Positions 1 through 9,900 of a stretch of 32,217 nucleotides of DNA are shown piece after piece (the stretch's first letter is position 1; every line of letters begins with the position of its first letter). This DNA is from an uncultured Eubacteriales bacterium (GTDB lineage Bacteria > Bacillota > Clostridia > Oscillospirales > Acutalibacteraceae). The notes below the pieces were generated by a model that made no database searches, had not been told where the DNA came from, and saw only the letters and a list, made by a program, of their open reading frames with translations. The stretch is from NCBI GenBank assembly GCA_900315085.1, contig OMXW01000028.1, forward strand, positions 1 to 32,217. The letters run 5' to 3'. The translations under genes and the position numbers were made by a program.

Positions 1-7
1 ATAATCG

Positions 8-35
8 AGCCGCCGCGGTCAATTCCGCGGCGGCT
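8..35 (-). terminator. Hairpin ending the long minus-strand operon
   Basis: An 11-bp perfect GC-rich inverted repeat (AGCCGCCGCGG / CCGCGGCGGCT) with a 6-nt loop starts 6 nt beyond the stop codon of the last operon gene. The window ends 7 nt after it, so a U-tract cannot be judged. Position and stem strength make it the likely operon terminator. Confidence 0.75.
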
Positions 36-41
36 GTGTAT

Positions 42-1598
42 TTATCTCTCTTTTCCGTTTAAATCCTTGACCTCGCCGTTTTCTACCGTGCATACCGTCC
101 ACCATTCGTCGTCCACGTTATCGGGTACGGTGAGGGTGATCGGGTTGGAATCCGAGGTGTAAATTTTGACTGTCGCGCCTGAATCGGCAAGTCTGCCAAA
201 CGGCGTGTATCTGTGGATCTTATACTCGTATTTGCCGTTTGTGTTGTGCAGGGTTATTGTTTCGGGTCCGTAGCCGTCCTGATCGTCGATGTCGAGGTCG
301 GCAATCACTTTTCCGCCCGCGCTCACCGATTTGTTCATAAAGCTGACATCTACGTCAACCTTGCTTCCGCCTGTGTTGCAATAGCCCTGAAGGTGAGAGT
401 CAACGTCGGCAGGCGTGCTTCCCCACTCCAGTACAAAGCGGATCTGATTTGCCGCGAGCCTTGGCGAAATGCTGAAATTACATTCAAATTCCGTGCTGCC
501 CGACGGAACGTATACGCTGAAGAATTCCGTGTTGTAACCATCGGATGATACCTCGGCGGTGTAGTCTCCTGCGGGAACCTCAAGCGAATATTTTCCGCCG
601 TCTGATGCGGCTTCCGCTGCCTTGTCGCCGTTGTTATTGTCCTTGCCCTTATGGAAAATGACCTTGTAGTTTTCAACGTCCTTGCCGGAGGTTACGTCGA
701 TTGCCTTGCCTGATACCTTTACGTTGTCTTCTTTTCCCTCAACAGGCTCGGGAGTAATTGCGTTGTAGGCGTCTTTGCCTTTCACATTGCCGTCCTTGTC
801 GCAGGCAAGCTCAAAGTGCAGGTGATTCAGCTCAAACGAAATGAGGTTTGATTTGAGCGTGTCGTTGTAATCCTCAACAGTAACGCTGTCCGCTCCCATC
901 TTCTTGAAGTCGTCCATTGTTATTCCCTTTTCTACTCCCGGGAATACTGTGCTGATATCTTTTAGTCTGATTACAGACGGTCTCGCGTAAGAGTAAGGTC
1001 TGCGCGTCTTGGGATCAAGAGTCTTGATTTTTCCGCTGTCGTTGTATTCAAACTCTGCGTCATACTGACTGTATTTCACTATGTACACGCCGTTTGACGG
1101 GCTGTCGCTTGTCATTGTGAACTCATTTTTATATTTGCTGTAATCGTAGGACGCAAAAATATCGGTGTAGCTTGTATTTACAACGAGCGTCTGCTGAGTA
1201 TTGCCCTTTTTGCCTGTGGTGGGATCTACACTGTCTCCGTTTTTGATTGTCTGCAGTGAAATAAGCTGATCGTGGATCTTTTCGGACTTGGTGTTTTCAT
1301 AGCCCTCCTCCAGAATCGATATTGAACTGTCCATATCATTGAGGTTAACTCTGTAGATATCCGCAAGCTCCAGATACGCTTCCTCGTTGGTCTTGTCCTC
1401 TTTGATTGCTTCCTTGTATTTGAGAACCGCTTTTTCGTAATCTCCGCTTTCGGCGAGCTGACGCGCGCTTTTTATCTGCTCAACATACACCTTTTGAGGT
1501 GATTTGTCGGGCAGTACCAATAGCAGCGTTAGACATCCCACCAGCACAACAAGCAACGGTATAAGTACCAATAAAAGCTTTTTTCCAACCTTACTCAT
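42..1598 (-). CDS. Membrane-anchored TPR / carboxypeptidase-regulatory-like / DUF2135-like protein
   Basis: 518 residues. A basic N-terminus and one hydrophobic segment (about residues 7-30) anchor it, with the bulk predicted outside. Residues ~35-115 form TPR-like helices (DYEKAVLKYKEAIKED, then a TNEEAYLELADIY helix). A middle region (~130-280) has no family I recognise. Residues ~290-385 resemble a carboxypeptidase-regulatory/Cna-B-like beta sandwich (VSGKAIDVTSGKDVENY ... GKYSLEVPAGDYTAEV). The C-terminus (~388-510) has the W-x-P-x-D-x-D-x-H and GYGPE signature of DUF2135/YfaP-like domains. The ATG has GGAGG 7 nt upstream. It is the last gene of the operon, 16 nt after the zinc-ribbon gene and 6 nt before a hairpin. 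No enzymatic motif was seen. I infer a role as an extracytoplasmic partner of the kinases, which carry similar TPRs. Confidence 0.85.
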   Translation of the reverse strand: MSKVGKKLLLVLIPLLVVLVGCLTLLLVLPDKSPQKVYVEQIKSARQLAESGDYEKAVLKYKEAIKEDKTNEEAYLELADIYRVNLNDMDSSISILEEGYENTKSEKIHDQLISLQTIKNGDSVDPTTGKKGNTQQTLVVNTSYTDIFASYDYSKYKNEFTMTSDSPSNGVYIVKYSQYDAEFEYNDSGKIKTLDPKTRRPYSYARPSVIRLKDISTVFPGVEKGITMDDFKKMGADSVTVEDYNDTLKSNLISFELNHLHFELACDKDGNVKGKDAYNAITPEPVEGKEDNVKVSGKAIDVTSGKDVENYKVIFHKGKDNNNGDKAAEAASDGGKYSLEVPAGDYTAEVSSDGYNTEFFSVYVPSGSTEFECNFSISPRLAANQIRFVLEWGSTPADVDSHLQGYCNTGGSKVDVDVSFMNKSVSAGGKVIADLDIDDQDGYGPETITLHNTNGKYEYKIHRYTPFGRLADSGATVKIYTSDSNPITLTVPDNVDDEWWTVCTVENGEVKDLNGKER

Positions 1599-1614
1599 AA
1601 ATAATCCTCCGTAG

Positions 1615-1926
1615 CTAAATTATCATAATCAATATCGCGAAAAGAATCAGCACTACTATCAAAGATACACACAGCATCAGTAAAAGAGCTGTTTCGGTAC
1701 TGCTCAGCCTTTCGCGTTCACTGACAGCGCCGTCGTAACCGTAATAATATACCGGCTGTATGTTCCGATATCCGTAATCCGTTGTATAATCCGATTCGCC
1801 GCATGCTCTGCGATACCGCGGTCTGACACTTACCGTGCTCTCATCCCCTAAAGGCAATGCGCTTCCGCAGTATCCGCAAACGTCGGCAACGTTGGGATTA
1901 TGACATCTGCAATTGGGGCAAATCAT
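1615..1926 (-). CDS. Zinc-ribbon tail-anchored membrane protein
   Basis: 103 residues. The N-terminus has two knuckles (C3-x-x-C6 and C17-x-x-C20), the usual zinc-ribbon pattern of Clostridia membrane proteins. A Tyr-rich, polar middle follows, then a C-terminal hydrophobic segment (about 80-103: ALLLMLCVSLIVVLILF) running to the end, so the ribbon should face the cytoplasm. Its ATG overlaps the stop of the preceding 44-residue gene (ATGA), with AAGGAG 10 nt upstream. It contains an E-S-T-V-S-V stretch near residue 29 that loosely resembles the threonine motifs of two other proteins in this operon. No function is assigned. Zinc ribbons of this type often mediate protein contacts in kinase-linked membrane complexes. 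Confidence 0.85.
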   Translation of the reverse strand: MICPNCRCHNPNVADVCGYCGSALPLGDESTVSVRPRYRRACGESDYTTDYGYRNIQPVYYYGYDGAVSERERLSSTETALLLMLCVSLIVVLILFAILIMII

Positions 1927-2057
1927 TTTGTATCAGCTCCTTCCATCCACTCTTCATTATATTTTTTTATCCACCTGCGCAAAAGCAGCTGCGACACGGC
2001 GAATAATATTATTCCTGCCGAAATCATTGCTATTCCGAGTATTGTTGTTGAGTTCAT
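1923..2057 (-). CDS. Small single-TM protein (44 residues)
   Basis: This short frame encodes 44 residues: MNSTTILGIAMISAGIILFA, a basic stretch (LLLRRWIKKY), then an acidic tail (NEEWMEGADTK). It is supported by exact coupling on both sides. Its ATG shares one base with the TAA of the upstream kinase (TAATG), and its TGA overlaps the ATG of the zinc-ribbon gene (ATGA). GGACAGGAG precedes the start within the kinase 3' end. One TM segment (about 5-26) followed by RRWIKK predicts an outside N-terminus and a cytoplasmic tail. I do not recognise the family. The gapless overlap suggests production in fixed ratio with both neighbours, as for a small subunit of a membrane complex. Confidence 0.75.
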   Translation of the reverse strand: MNSTTILGIAMISAGIILFAVSQLLLRRWIKKYNEEWMEGADTK

Positions 2058-3931
2058 TACTCCCACTCCTGTCCGCAGTACTGCCTGTACAGCTCCTTTG
2101 TTTTTGCAAGACTCTCTGAGGAAATATAGCTTTTTTCCTGCTGTGACAGCGAGTTGTACAGCTCGCGCGTCTTTTTTAAATAGCCCTCGGTCTGATTGTC
2201 TGAGGTTGCGTCAGACAGCATACAAAGCATAATATATACCCTGCAATCCTCGTTTTTGGCAGTCTCGTCAAGCAGCTTGTTTTTGCAGAAATCGTACTGC
2301 GAATTATCGCCGGCAAGCATTGCCGACTGTGCGAGGTTTATTATATCGTCGGTTAACGCGCAGTATTTTTCATCAAGTAATTTAAATGTGTTATAGGCGT
2401 TTTTATATTCCTGACTGTAATCAGCCTGCTCCGCTGTTTTTAACTGCTCGCTTCCGATAGTTCTCAGAATCAACGCGGTTTCCTTTTGCTGACGCGCCGC
2501 CTCATACGCCTCTATCGCCTTGTCGCTCTGATTTAACGCGCTCAGCGATTTTCCCAGAATATAATTGGCGGTATATAGATTTTCGCTGTCGTTTGAAAGG
2601 CTTTGAATCAAGCTTTTTGTAAGGCTTACTGCATTTTTATAGTCTTTCGTTTTGTAGCAGATATCCGCGTTTAACAGCGAAACTACCGGTGAGCTTGAAT
2701 ACTCGGACTGAATTTTTTGTATCTCGTTTTTGGCTTCGTCAATTCGGTTGTCCGATATTAACGCCATTGTGTAGTCACGGTAATTTATCTCGCTCTTTTT
2801 CAGGCTGAGACAATCGCTGTAATTATACGCCGCGTTGTAGTAGTCCTCGTTGTCGTAGTAATAGTCTCCGATTGCATGGAAAATATCAGCCTTTTTGTCG
2901 TCGTCAAGGACTGAGCGGTAGTCGCTGTTATTCAGGATCTCCCTGCCCTTTTCCCCTATTTCCGGGCTGCCCTTTGACACAAGGCTTACAAATTCGGAAT
3001 ACTCCTTCTGAAAAGATGACGTCACGGTTTTGCTCATGCCGTCGTATACCATCAGCACTCCGCCGATAATCAGCATTACGCAGAAAAGCGAGGAAAGTAT
3101 CTGTACTATAACGTAGCCCTTGTAACGCGCGTCCTGCTTTTTCATGTTGTCCACTGCCTTGAGCATTTGGCGCGCGCTTTGGTAGCGGTCTGCGGGCTGA
3201 TACGACATCGCCTTTTGAATTATGTCCTGCAGCTGCTCCGAATAGCCCGTATCAAACTCCGATATGGGAGGCGGCGGATAGTTTTTTATTGACGGAGTGT
3301 ACCGCGTCATTACATGGTACAGGGTTACTCCGAGGCTGAATATGTCGGTTCTTGAATCGACGTTTACCGTGCTTGGTATCCCCTGCATTTCGCAGTCGTA
3401 ATTATAGAGCTGCTCAGGCGATGAATAGTTCATGCTAAGCCCCATGATCACGTTTGTATTGTACAGCGATATTCCGAAGTCAATTAAGCAAATGTCCCCG
3501 TTTGTTGTGATGATGATATTGGCCGGCTTTATGTCGGAATGAAGCACCTGCGGGTTGTGCGAATGAAGATAGTCAAGCACCTCGCAGAGCTGCCTGAGCC
3601 ATTTGATTAACTGACCTTCCGTTATCTGATAGTTGTTGTCAATATAGTATTTTAAATCGTAGCCTTCTATGTAGTCGATTACGGTGTATACGCTGCCGTT
3701 GTAGTTAATGAAATCGTAAACCTGCGGCAGATATGAATGATGCAGACCTTTGAGGATGTCTACCTCGTTCCTGAGCTGACGGATGTCCTTTCTGCTGTCC
3801 TTGAGCTTTTTAAGGACAATATATTTGCGCAGTCTGAGATGATAGCCGAGGTATATTACTCCCATACCGCCGCTGCCGATTTCGCTTATTATCTGGTATA
3901 TATTGTCGATTATTAAACCGTTATTCAGCAT
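2057..3931 (-). CDS. Transmembrane Ser/Thr protein kinase with extracellular TPR region
   Basis: 624 residues from the preferred ATG at 3931 (AAGGAAG 6 nt upstream). A GTG at 3961 is in frame but lies inside a strong hairpin. Residues ~8-260 form a eukaryotic-like kinase domain: G-rich loop GSGGMG, ATP-binding Lys in VLKK, catalytic loop LHSDIKPANI, DFG, SPEQ in place of APE, and the DIFSLG helix-F motif. The catalytic motif is HSD rather than HRD, making it a non-RD kinase. One TM segment (~273-296) is followed by ~320 residues of TPR-like helices outside (DYYYDNEDYYNAAYNYSDC, DKAIEAYEAARQ) in place of the PASTA repeats of PknB/PrkC. Stand-alone TPR sensors of this sort are known in bacterial kinases, but the ligand is unknown. 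It is coupled to the 44-residue gene by TAATG. Confidence 0.92.
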   Translation of the reverse strand: MLNNGLIIDNIYQIISEIGSGGMGVIYLGYHLRLRKYIVLKKLKDSRKDIRQLRNEVDILKGLHHSYLPQVYDFINYNGSVYTVIDYIEGYDLKYYIDNNYQITEGQLIKWLRQLCEVLDYLHSHNPQVLHSDIKPANIIITTNGDICLIDFGISLYNTNVIMGLSMNYSSPEQLYNYDCEMQGIPSTVNVDSRTDIFSLGVTLYHVMTRYTPSIKNYPPPPISEFDTGYSEQLQDIIQKAMSYQPADRYQSARQMLKAVDNMKKQDARYKGYVIVQILSSLFCVMLIIGGVLMVYDGMSKTVTSSFQKEYSEFVSLVSKGSPEIGEKGREILNNSDYRSVLDDDKKADIFHAIGDYYYDNEDYYNAAYNYSDCLSLKKSEINYRDYTMALISDNRIDEAKNEIQKIQSEYSSSPVVSLLNADICYKTKDYKNAVSLTKSLIQSLSNDSENLYTANYILGKSLSALNQSDKAIEAYEAARQQKETALILRTIGSEQLKTAEQADYSQEYKNAYNTFKLLDEKYCALTDDIINLAQSAMLAGDNSQYDFCKNKLLDETAKNEDCRVYIMLCMLSDATSDNQTEGYLKKTRELYNSLSQQEKSYISSESLAKTKELYRQYCGQEWE

Positions 3932-3953
3932 AACGAACTTCCTTATTTTGGTC

Positions 3954-3983
3954 GGGCACACTTTTCCGAAGAAAAATGTGCCC
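3954..3983 (-). other. Intercistronic cUUCGg stem-loop between the giant surface gene and the kinase gene
   Basis: The outer stem GGGCACA/TGTGCCC continues inward through UUUUUC/GAAAAG (one G-U pair) to the exceptionally stable C(UUCG)G tetraloop, giving a 13-bp stem. It lies in the 68-nt gap between the giant gene's stop and the kinase ATG. There is no U-tract after it on the minus strand, so it is a poor intrinsic terminator. It could protect the 3' end of the upstream message or act as a processing or attenuation point. Confidence 0.8.
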
Positions 3984-3999
3984 TGTGTTAAATTAGTTT

Positions 4000-6900
4000 T
4001 TATTCGGCTGCGTTCTTCTTTTTCTTATTCTTTAGGAATATCAAGAGTCCCGCAAGCACTGCAAGCGCTGCGCCGATGCCTACAAGAAGCGGCCAGTTGT
4101 AGTGGAACAGAAGTACAATCCAGTTCGCGTTGAGCGAGAAGTCCTTTACGGTCTTAACTGTCTTGTTGTTTGCCTTGTCGTATACTACTACTTGAAGCTT
4201 TCTGCTGCTGTCCTTGCCGTCGGCCTTAAGAGTGATTTTTGACTCAATCTTAACGTTGTCCGAATCGGCTTTTGCTTCCTGCTTCTCGTCATCAAACAGA
4301 ACCTCAAAGGTCTTGGCGTCAATGTTTACGTCGTTACAGATAATTGTTACGTTCTTTTCTGTTTCTCCGTAAGGTTCGCCGTCCTTAACACCTGTGATCT
4401 TAACCTCAGGTTCGGTCTTGTCATATTCAAATGAGATCGGACAGGTTCTGTCGATTTTCTTATCCTTATATGCGTTTCTGTTTGAGATGGTTTGTTTGAA
4501 CTCGTTTGTTGAGGAAACGGTTACCGTATATTGTCCCTCGTTCTTGAAGTTATCACTCTTTATTGTGTACTCGTACTCGTACCAGTTTTTCCTTTCATTA
4601 TTCTTTTCCTGATACTCGTATTGTTTTTCTGAAAGATCGGTGACATCTTCATCATAAATTACCGAAACCTTAGCTGCGCTAAGCTTGTTAACGTTGATTT
4701 CAGATACTTTGATGTCCGGAATACGGTTGCCGTAGAAATTCTTAACAAGCTCCTTTGACGCTTCATCCTTTAGCATAAAGGTTGAACCGAATCTGTTTAC
4801 GGAGAACAGTATGCTGCTTTCGGCGCTGTTTCCTGCCTTATCCCACATTTTGGCTGTGAGGGTATAAACGCCGTCGTTCTTTACTACCTTTTCAAAGTTT
4901 GCAAAACTTAAGGTTCTTGTTTCGGCACCGTGGTCGTCGCTTGGAACGATATCCTTAACTTCCTCGGTAACATACTTGTATACGCCGTTTTCCTGAATAA
5001 GCGAGGATCTCTCAAGCTTATAGCTGATATCCTTGAGGTTGTAGTCAAAGTATACTATCTCAGGAGCGATTTCTTTATTATAAGGCTTGTGATCTTCTAC
5101 ATTTCTAAATTCGGGCTGATCCTTTTTAATTCCGTTGTCAATGTAGAATTCCTCTGACTTCTGCTCAACAGCGTCGTTCAGCGCCTTATCCTTGAAGTTT
5201 ACGGTGAACGAGAATTTTCCGTCATCCTTAAAGGTGATTGTTGCTCTTGAAATATTACCTGATCTTGACCAGCCGCTTACGGACGGTGGAGTGATTGAAT
5301 CTCTGCCGTTAGGTGCGATTGCTGTCTGGTTAATCTTGAGATAAGCGGAATCTTCAATGAAGTTGTGCTCTTCAATTGTGATCGTGGCTACTCTTTCTCT
5401 GTTGTAATACGGATGATATGAATAAGAACTGCTTGGATCGTATGTAATACTGATCTTAGGAACGGTCTGGTCTACAGTAAATTTCTTTGCTGTGTCGGCA
5501 GGTCTGTTCTTGTTTCCGGCGAGGTCGGTGTATGAGCAGTCAAATGTGTAGTCTCCGTCGCTGTGGAATACGATTTCAGCTACATGAGTTGTTTCATCCG
5601 TGTAGGTTGCATTTGCCGAGCTGTCTCTCTGCCAGAGCCTTACGCTTCTGATTGAGGGGATCGTTCCGTCGGTATTTGTAATCTTATAATCCAAATCTCT
5701 GGGATCAAAATTGCGCTCGGTGACTGTGATTGTAAGTGTTACATCCTTGTTGAAGAAGGTGTCTGAACCAACGGTGTTTCCTCTTGCCGCCGAGGTCTGG
5801 TCTACCTTGATTGTGGGGCTTGTCTTATCAATACTAAAGATTTTGTTGCCCTTTGTCAGGATTTCCTTGTAGTAACCGGTGCGGTCGGTGACTTTAACCT
5901 TGAGCTGGATTTCATTATCGTTGATTCTGATGGGTACGTCGGTATGTACCTTTGTTACAAGGTTTGTATTCTTGCCCTTGTCGCGCAGGTAGCTTACTGC
6001 CGTGCCGTTTGTTACATTTCCTGACAATGAAACGTTAACTGTTTTCTCAAGGCGGAAGCTCTTGTTTCTCTGTGAAGCTGAGAATACCTCTACCTTTTCA
6101 ATTCCCGCATAGTCGCTCTTTGCGTTGATTGATACGGTGATGTAGTCGCTGTAGAGCGGATGACTCTGAGCGTCGTATTTTGATGTATTCGGGATCGAGA
6201 ACTCAGCGTCGGTTGCCTGGATGTTTTTCCAGTCTTTTTCTATTACAACGTTGTCGGGTGAATATGTGTCTGCCGCGTTTGAATTGTTCTTAACGTTATC
6301 AATTGCATATGCGCGGAGGTAACCTCTGAAATTGCCCGGGATTGCGAAGGTCGCGCTGTAGTTTTCTCCCTTGGTTTCGCTCTTTGGTGAAAGCTCGCTT
6401 ACTACCTTGCCCGCGTCAATATCAAACAGTCTGAGTCTCATTGTGTTAACGCCTGAGCCCTTTACGTTATTTATTACGTTGTCGGTTGCGTTGATTGTTA
6501 CGGTTGTACTCTCCTTGAAGAAGTAGTAATAATTGAGAGCGTCCGAATTGTGTCTGAGCTTGGTGACCTGCTGATTGTTTTCAAAGGTGTATCTTGTTAC
6601 AACGGGGTTGGTTGTGTCATAAATAAAGGTGAATGTCTTTTCACTGCGCTTTTCATTGTTTGACACCGCTTCAACCTTAACGGTGTATTCGCCGTCGCTG
6701 TTGATTACGTTTGTGTTTTCGGTTTTTAGAACACCGTTGACCGTTGTAAGCTGTGAACCTGTGTGGGTGATGAAGTCGGTGAACTGACCGTTTGCTCCGA
6801 TGCCTTCGCAATTTGAGGTAACGTCTTTTCCGTTGATTGATACCTTGACCGAATGAAGCTTGGAAACGTTGTCTGTCAGGGTGAAGTTTACTATCGGCTT

Positions 6901-9900
6901 CTTAGCAAAGAAACGTCCCTGTGTTTCCTTTACGTTGTTTCCGTTTGCGGAATAAACTCCTGTTCCCGCCTGTTCGGTGATGTTGATTGAGATTTCGGGT
7001 TCCTTTGTTGAAGCTACAATATCAAAGCCCGATTTTGAGGTATCGATATACTCGTTTTTGCTGTCCTTGCCGTTGTAATTCTTGCAGTCTACGGCTTTCT
7101 TGGTAACTGAGTTATCATAGAGGTCTGTCGCTGTAACCGTGAGGTCGTTGTAGAAGCTGTCATTCGCGTCTTTTCCTGCTTCAATTACAAAGGTCTTTTT
7201 ATAGCTGATGCTGTTGAGAGCGGTGTCGTCCTCTTTTCCGCTTGTGATTTGGAAGCTGCCGTCAACCGCTTTTACGTTTTTGCCTGATTCTGACTTTAAG
7301 CTGATTCCGCCGTTTGCAATTGTCGCCGACGGATTGTTGTCGGTTACATATACGGTAACGTCAATATCGTTGCTGCTGTACAGACCGAATGTCAGAATAT
7401 TCAGGATCCTATCCCATGTGTTATTTGACTCGTCATATACGATCTTGTCAATTACGGGAGCGGTTTTGTCGATGTAGATTGTCTGCGAGAATGTGTACTT
7501 GATTTCGCCGTAGTCCTCTGCAGTGAAGGATACCAAATACTCGCCGGTATCAAGACTTGATACGTCGATTTCTGCCGTTCTCTTTACAAACTTTCCGTAC
7601 TTGTCCAGTGTATCGCCTGAGAGCTTAACTGAGTATGGCTTTGCGCTTTCGTCCTTTTTCGTAACGGCTGCGGTAATGTCGTAGATACCTGAAACGGTAT
7701 TTTGGAGGGTTACGCTTACCTTTCCGTTCTTTCCGTTCTTGTTGCCGAAAATATGGTACTGAGCTTTTTCGTCATACTGGAAATTGTAGGTGAAGTCGTC
7801 TTTTGTATTTTCAGCCTTGTTGGTTCTGTTGATTACAACTTCAAAGTATCCGTCGTTTTCTCCAAGCTCCTCGCCGTTTACGGTGATCGGAACATTTTTG
7901 ATTGCCTCTGCCTCGGTTTTGCAGTTGCCGTATTTGTCCGTCACAAGAGCGCAGAGGTCATATACGCCGTCCTTTGTAAGGGTGAACTTTCCGAGCTCGC
8001 CGGAGGTGTTTGTCTTGTCAAAGTTGCCGTTTTTGTCGGTAAGCTGTACGGACTTGATCGGTGCATTGTATTCGCCCATTGCATACTCGATTTCAACCGC
8101 TACATCCTTTGAAGAATATACGCCCTTGCTGCTGTGTCTGCCGTTTTCGGTTTTGATGTTGACCTTTGTGATTTTCGGCGGGTCGTTGTTGACTTCAATA
8201 TCTACTCTCTTTGCGCATCTGTTGGAGTTGATGTTGTATGCTACAACTACCGCTGTGTATTTACCTGATTTGAGCGTATTTGTTTCTGTTGAATTAAACT
8301 CTACATTTACACTCTGAACCTTTGATGATTTTGAAATATCTGTCTTGCTTGTGAGCGCGTCCTCGTCCTTGAGCTTGCTTAGGTCGGAAGGAACATCTGA
8401 TGTTTTCATAAAGTAGGTATAGTATCTGTCAACACCCGAAGCCTTGTCGGTGATTGTTGTCTTGAAGGTACCGTTACCTGAGTATTTTCCGTCCTCATAT
8501 CTGATATCGCCGTTGTCGTCCTTGAACTCAACCTGAATATCGTCGATATCTGAGGTCTGTATTGTTGAGAGAATTTCATACCTGGTTCTGAGAACATCGT
8601 TTACTACTACAGGAACAGAGCTGTCTGAGATGTTTACATTATTATTGTTGCCTGCAGTATCCTCAAGATCGAAGATGACCTTTAAATCGCTGTTTGATAC
8701 GTTTTTAAGCGAGCTGATTACAAATACATAATCGTTGGTGCCCTCGGTACGGCCGATAAACTTGGGTTCAACGCCGTTAACGGTAGCCTTTACCGCTTTG
8801 GTATCGCTGAGCGGTGACTGTCCGCCGAATTCGTCAGCGGGGTTATAAACTGAAACCGTCATCTTGATGTCGCCGTTTGAGTAAGCGCCGTAGCCCATAT
8901 CGCTGAGCGTGCTTGAATCTGCGGAGTCAAGCATGATTTTCATTATTGAAGGAGCTTTTGTATCAATATTGACTACGCCGAGGTCGGTTGTGGTTTCATG
9001 GTTAGCAAAGTCGGTTAGCTTGACCTTATACTTGCCGTATTTTTCAGCGTAAAATTTGAAGTCTGCAATCTTGACCTTGTCTGATTCCTTGTATTCCTTA
9101 ACCGTTACGCTTTCGTCGGGGCTTCCCTCTCTGAATACCTCAATCTTTTTAAGGATGTTATAGGAACCCGCGTTAGCCGTGAACTGTACGGGAACCTTAT
9201 TATTTGTCCAGTCCTCACTGTAAATTACAGAGCCTTCCTCAACCTCGGGTTTTACAAAGAAAACATAGAATGTGAGCTTCTTTGCTTCGCATGAAAGTCC
9301 GTTGTTGGCGGTTGCCGTTACACTGAGTTCGTTCTTGCCGTTCTTCAGGAAGGATGATACGCCCTCGCCTGCGGTTGCAAGATTTATTTTTGCTGTAGGA
9401 ATCTTTTGCGCCGCTTCGTCATCCAGGCCCTTTGTAAAGTCTGTGAATACCTCGGGTAAGGATTTACCGTCGACTGTGCAGTAACTTGATACGTCTTTAC
9501 CGTTCAGACTAACTTCTACGGAATGTAGATTTGTAGTTGTATCGGTAACTTCAAAATCGATTTCGGGACCTGCCGAGTACCAGTATTCGCCGTTGTCGCT
9601 CTTGTACTGATCTGTGCCCTTTTGCTTGAAATCCGAAACGGTTGGAATACTCTTTGAGAGATTGATATCATAATCATCGCCCGGATTGTATTCCTTGCCG
9701 TTGAAATAATTTGTTGAACTATTGTATTTGCTCTTTTCAAGCGTGTTGTTGAATATATCCTTTACGGTCACGTTGAGGTCGTTGTAGCTGAACTTGTCGC
9801 CTTCGCCCTCCTCAACCTCGAGGAAGAATACCTTCTGGTATCTAAGACGCTTGCCGTCCGCTGAATCTTCAAGCTGAACAAAGCTGTCCTCGTCGATGCT

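Noticed and set aside
3932..3961. GTG at 3961 as start of the second kinase
   Set aside because: It lies inside the 13-bp cUUCGg stem and has no good ribosome binding site, whereas the ATG at 3931 has AAGGAAG at 6 nt.
4000..4100. Sortase anchoring of the giant surface protein
   Set aside because: No LPxTG or similar motif before the C-terminal TM. The basic tail alone fits a plain membrane anchor.
7702..8317. Overlapping plus-strand frames of 136 and 175 codons
   Set aside because: Antisense to the Ig-like repeats. Many similar frames occur along the giant gene because of its Asp/Lys/Thr-rich codons. No start signals.
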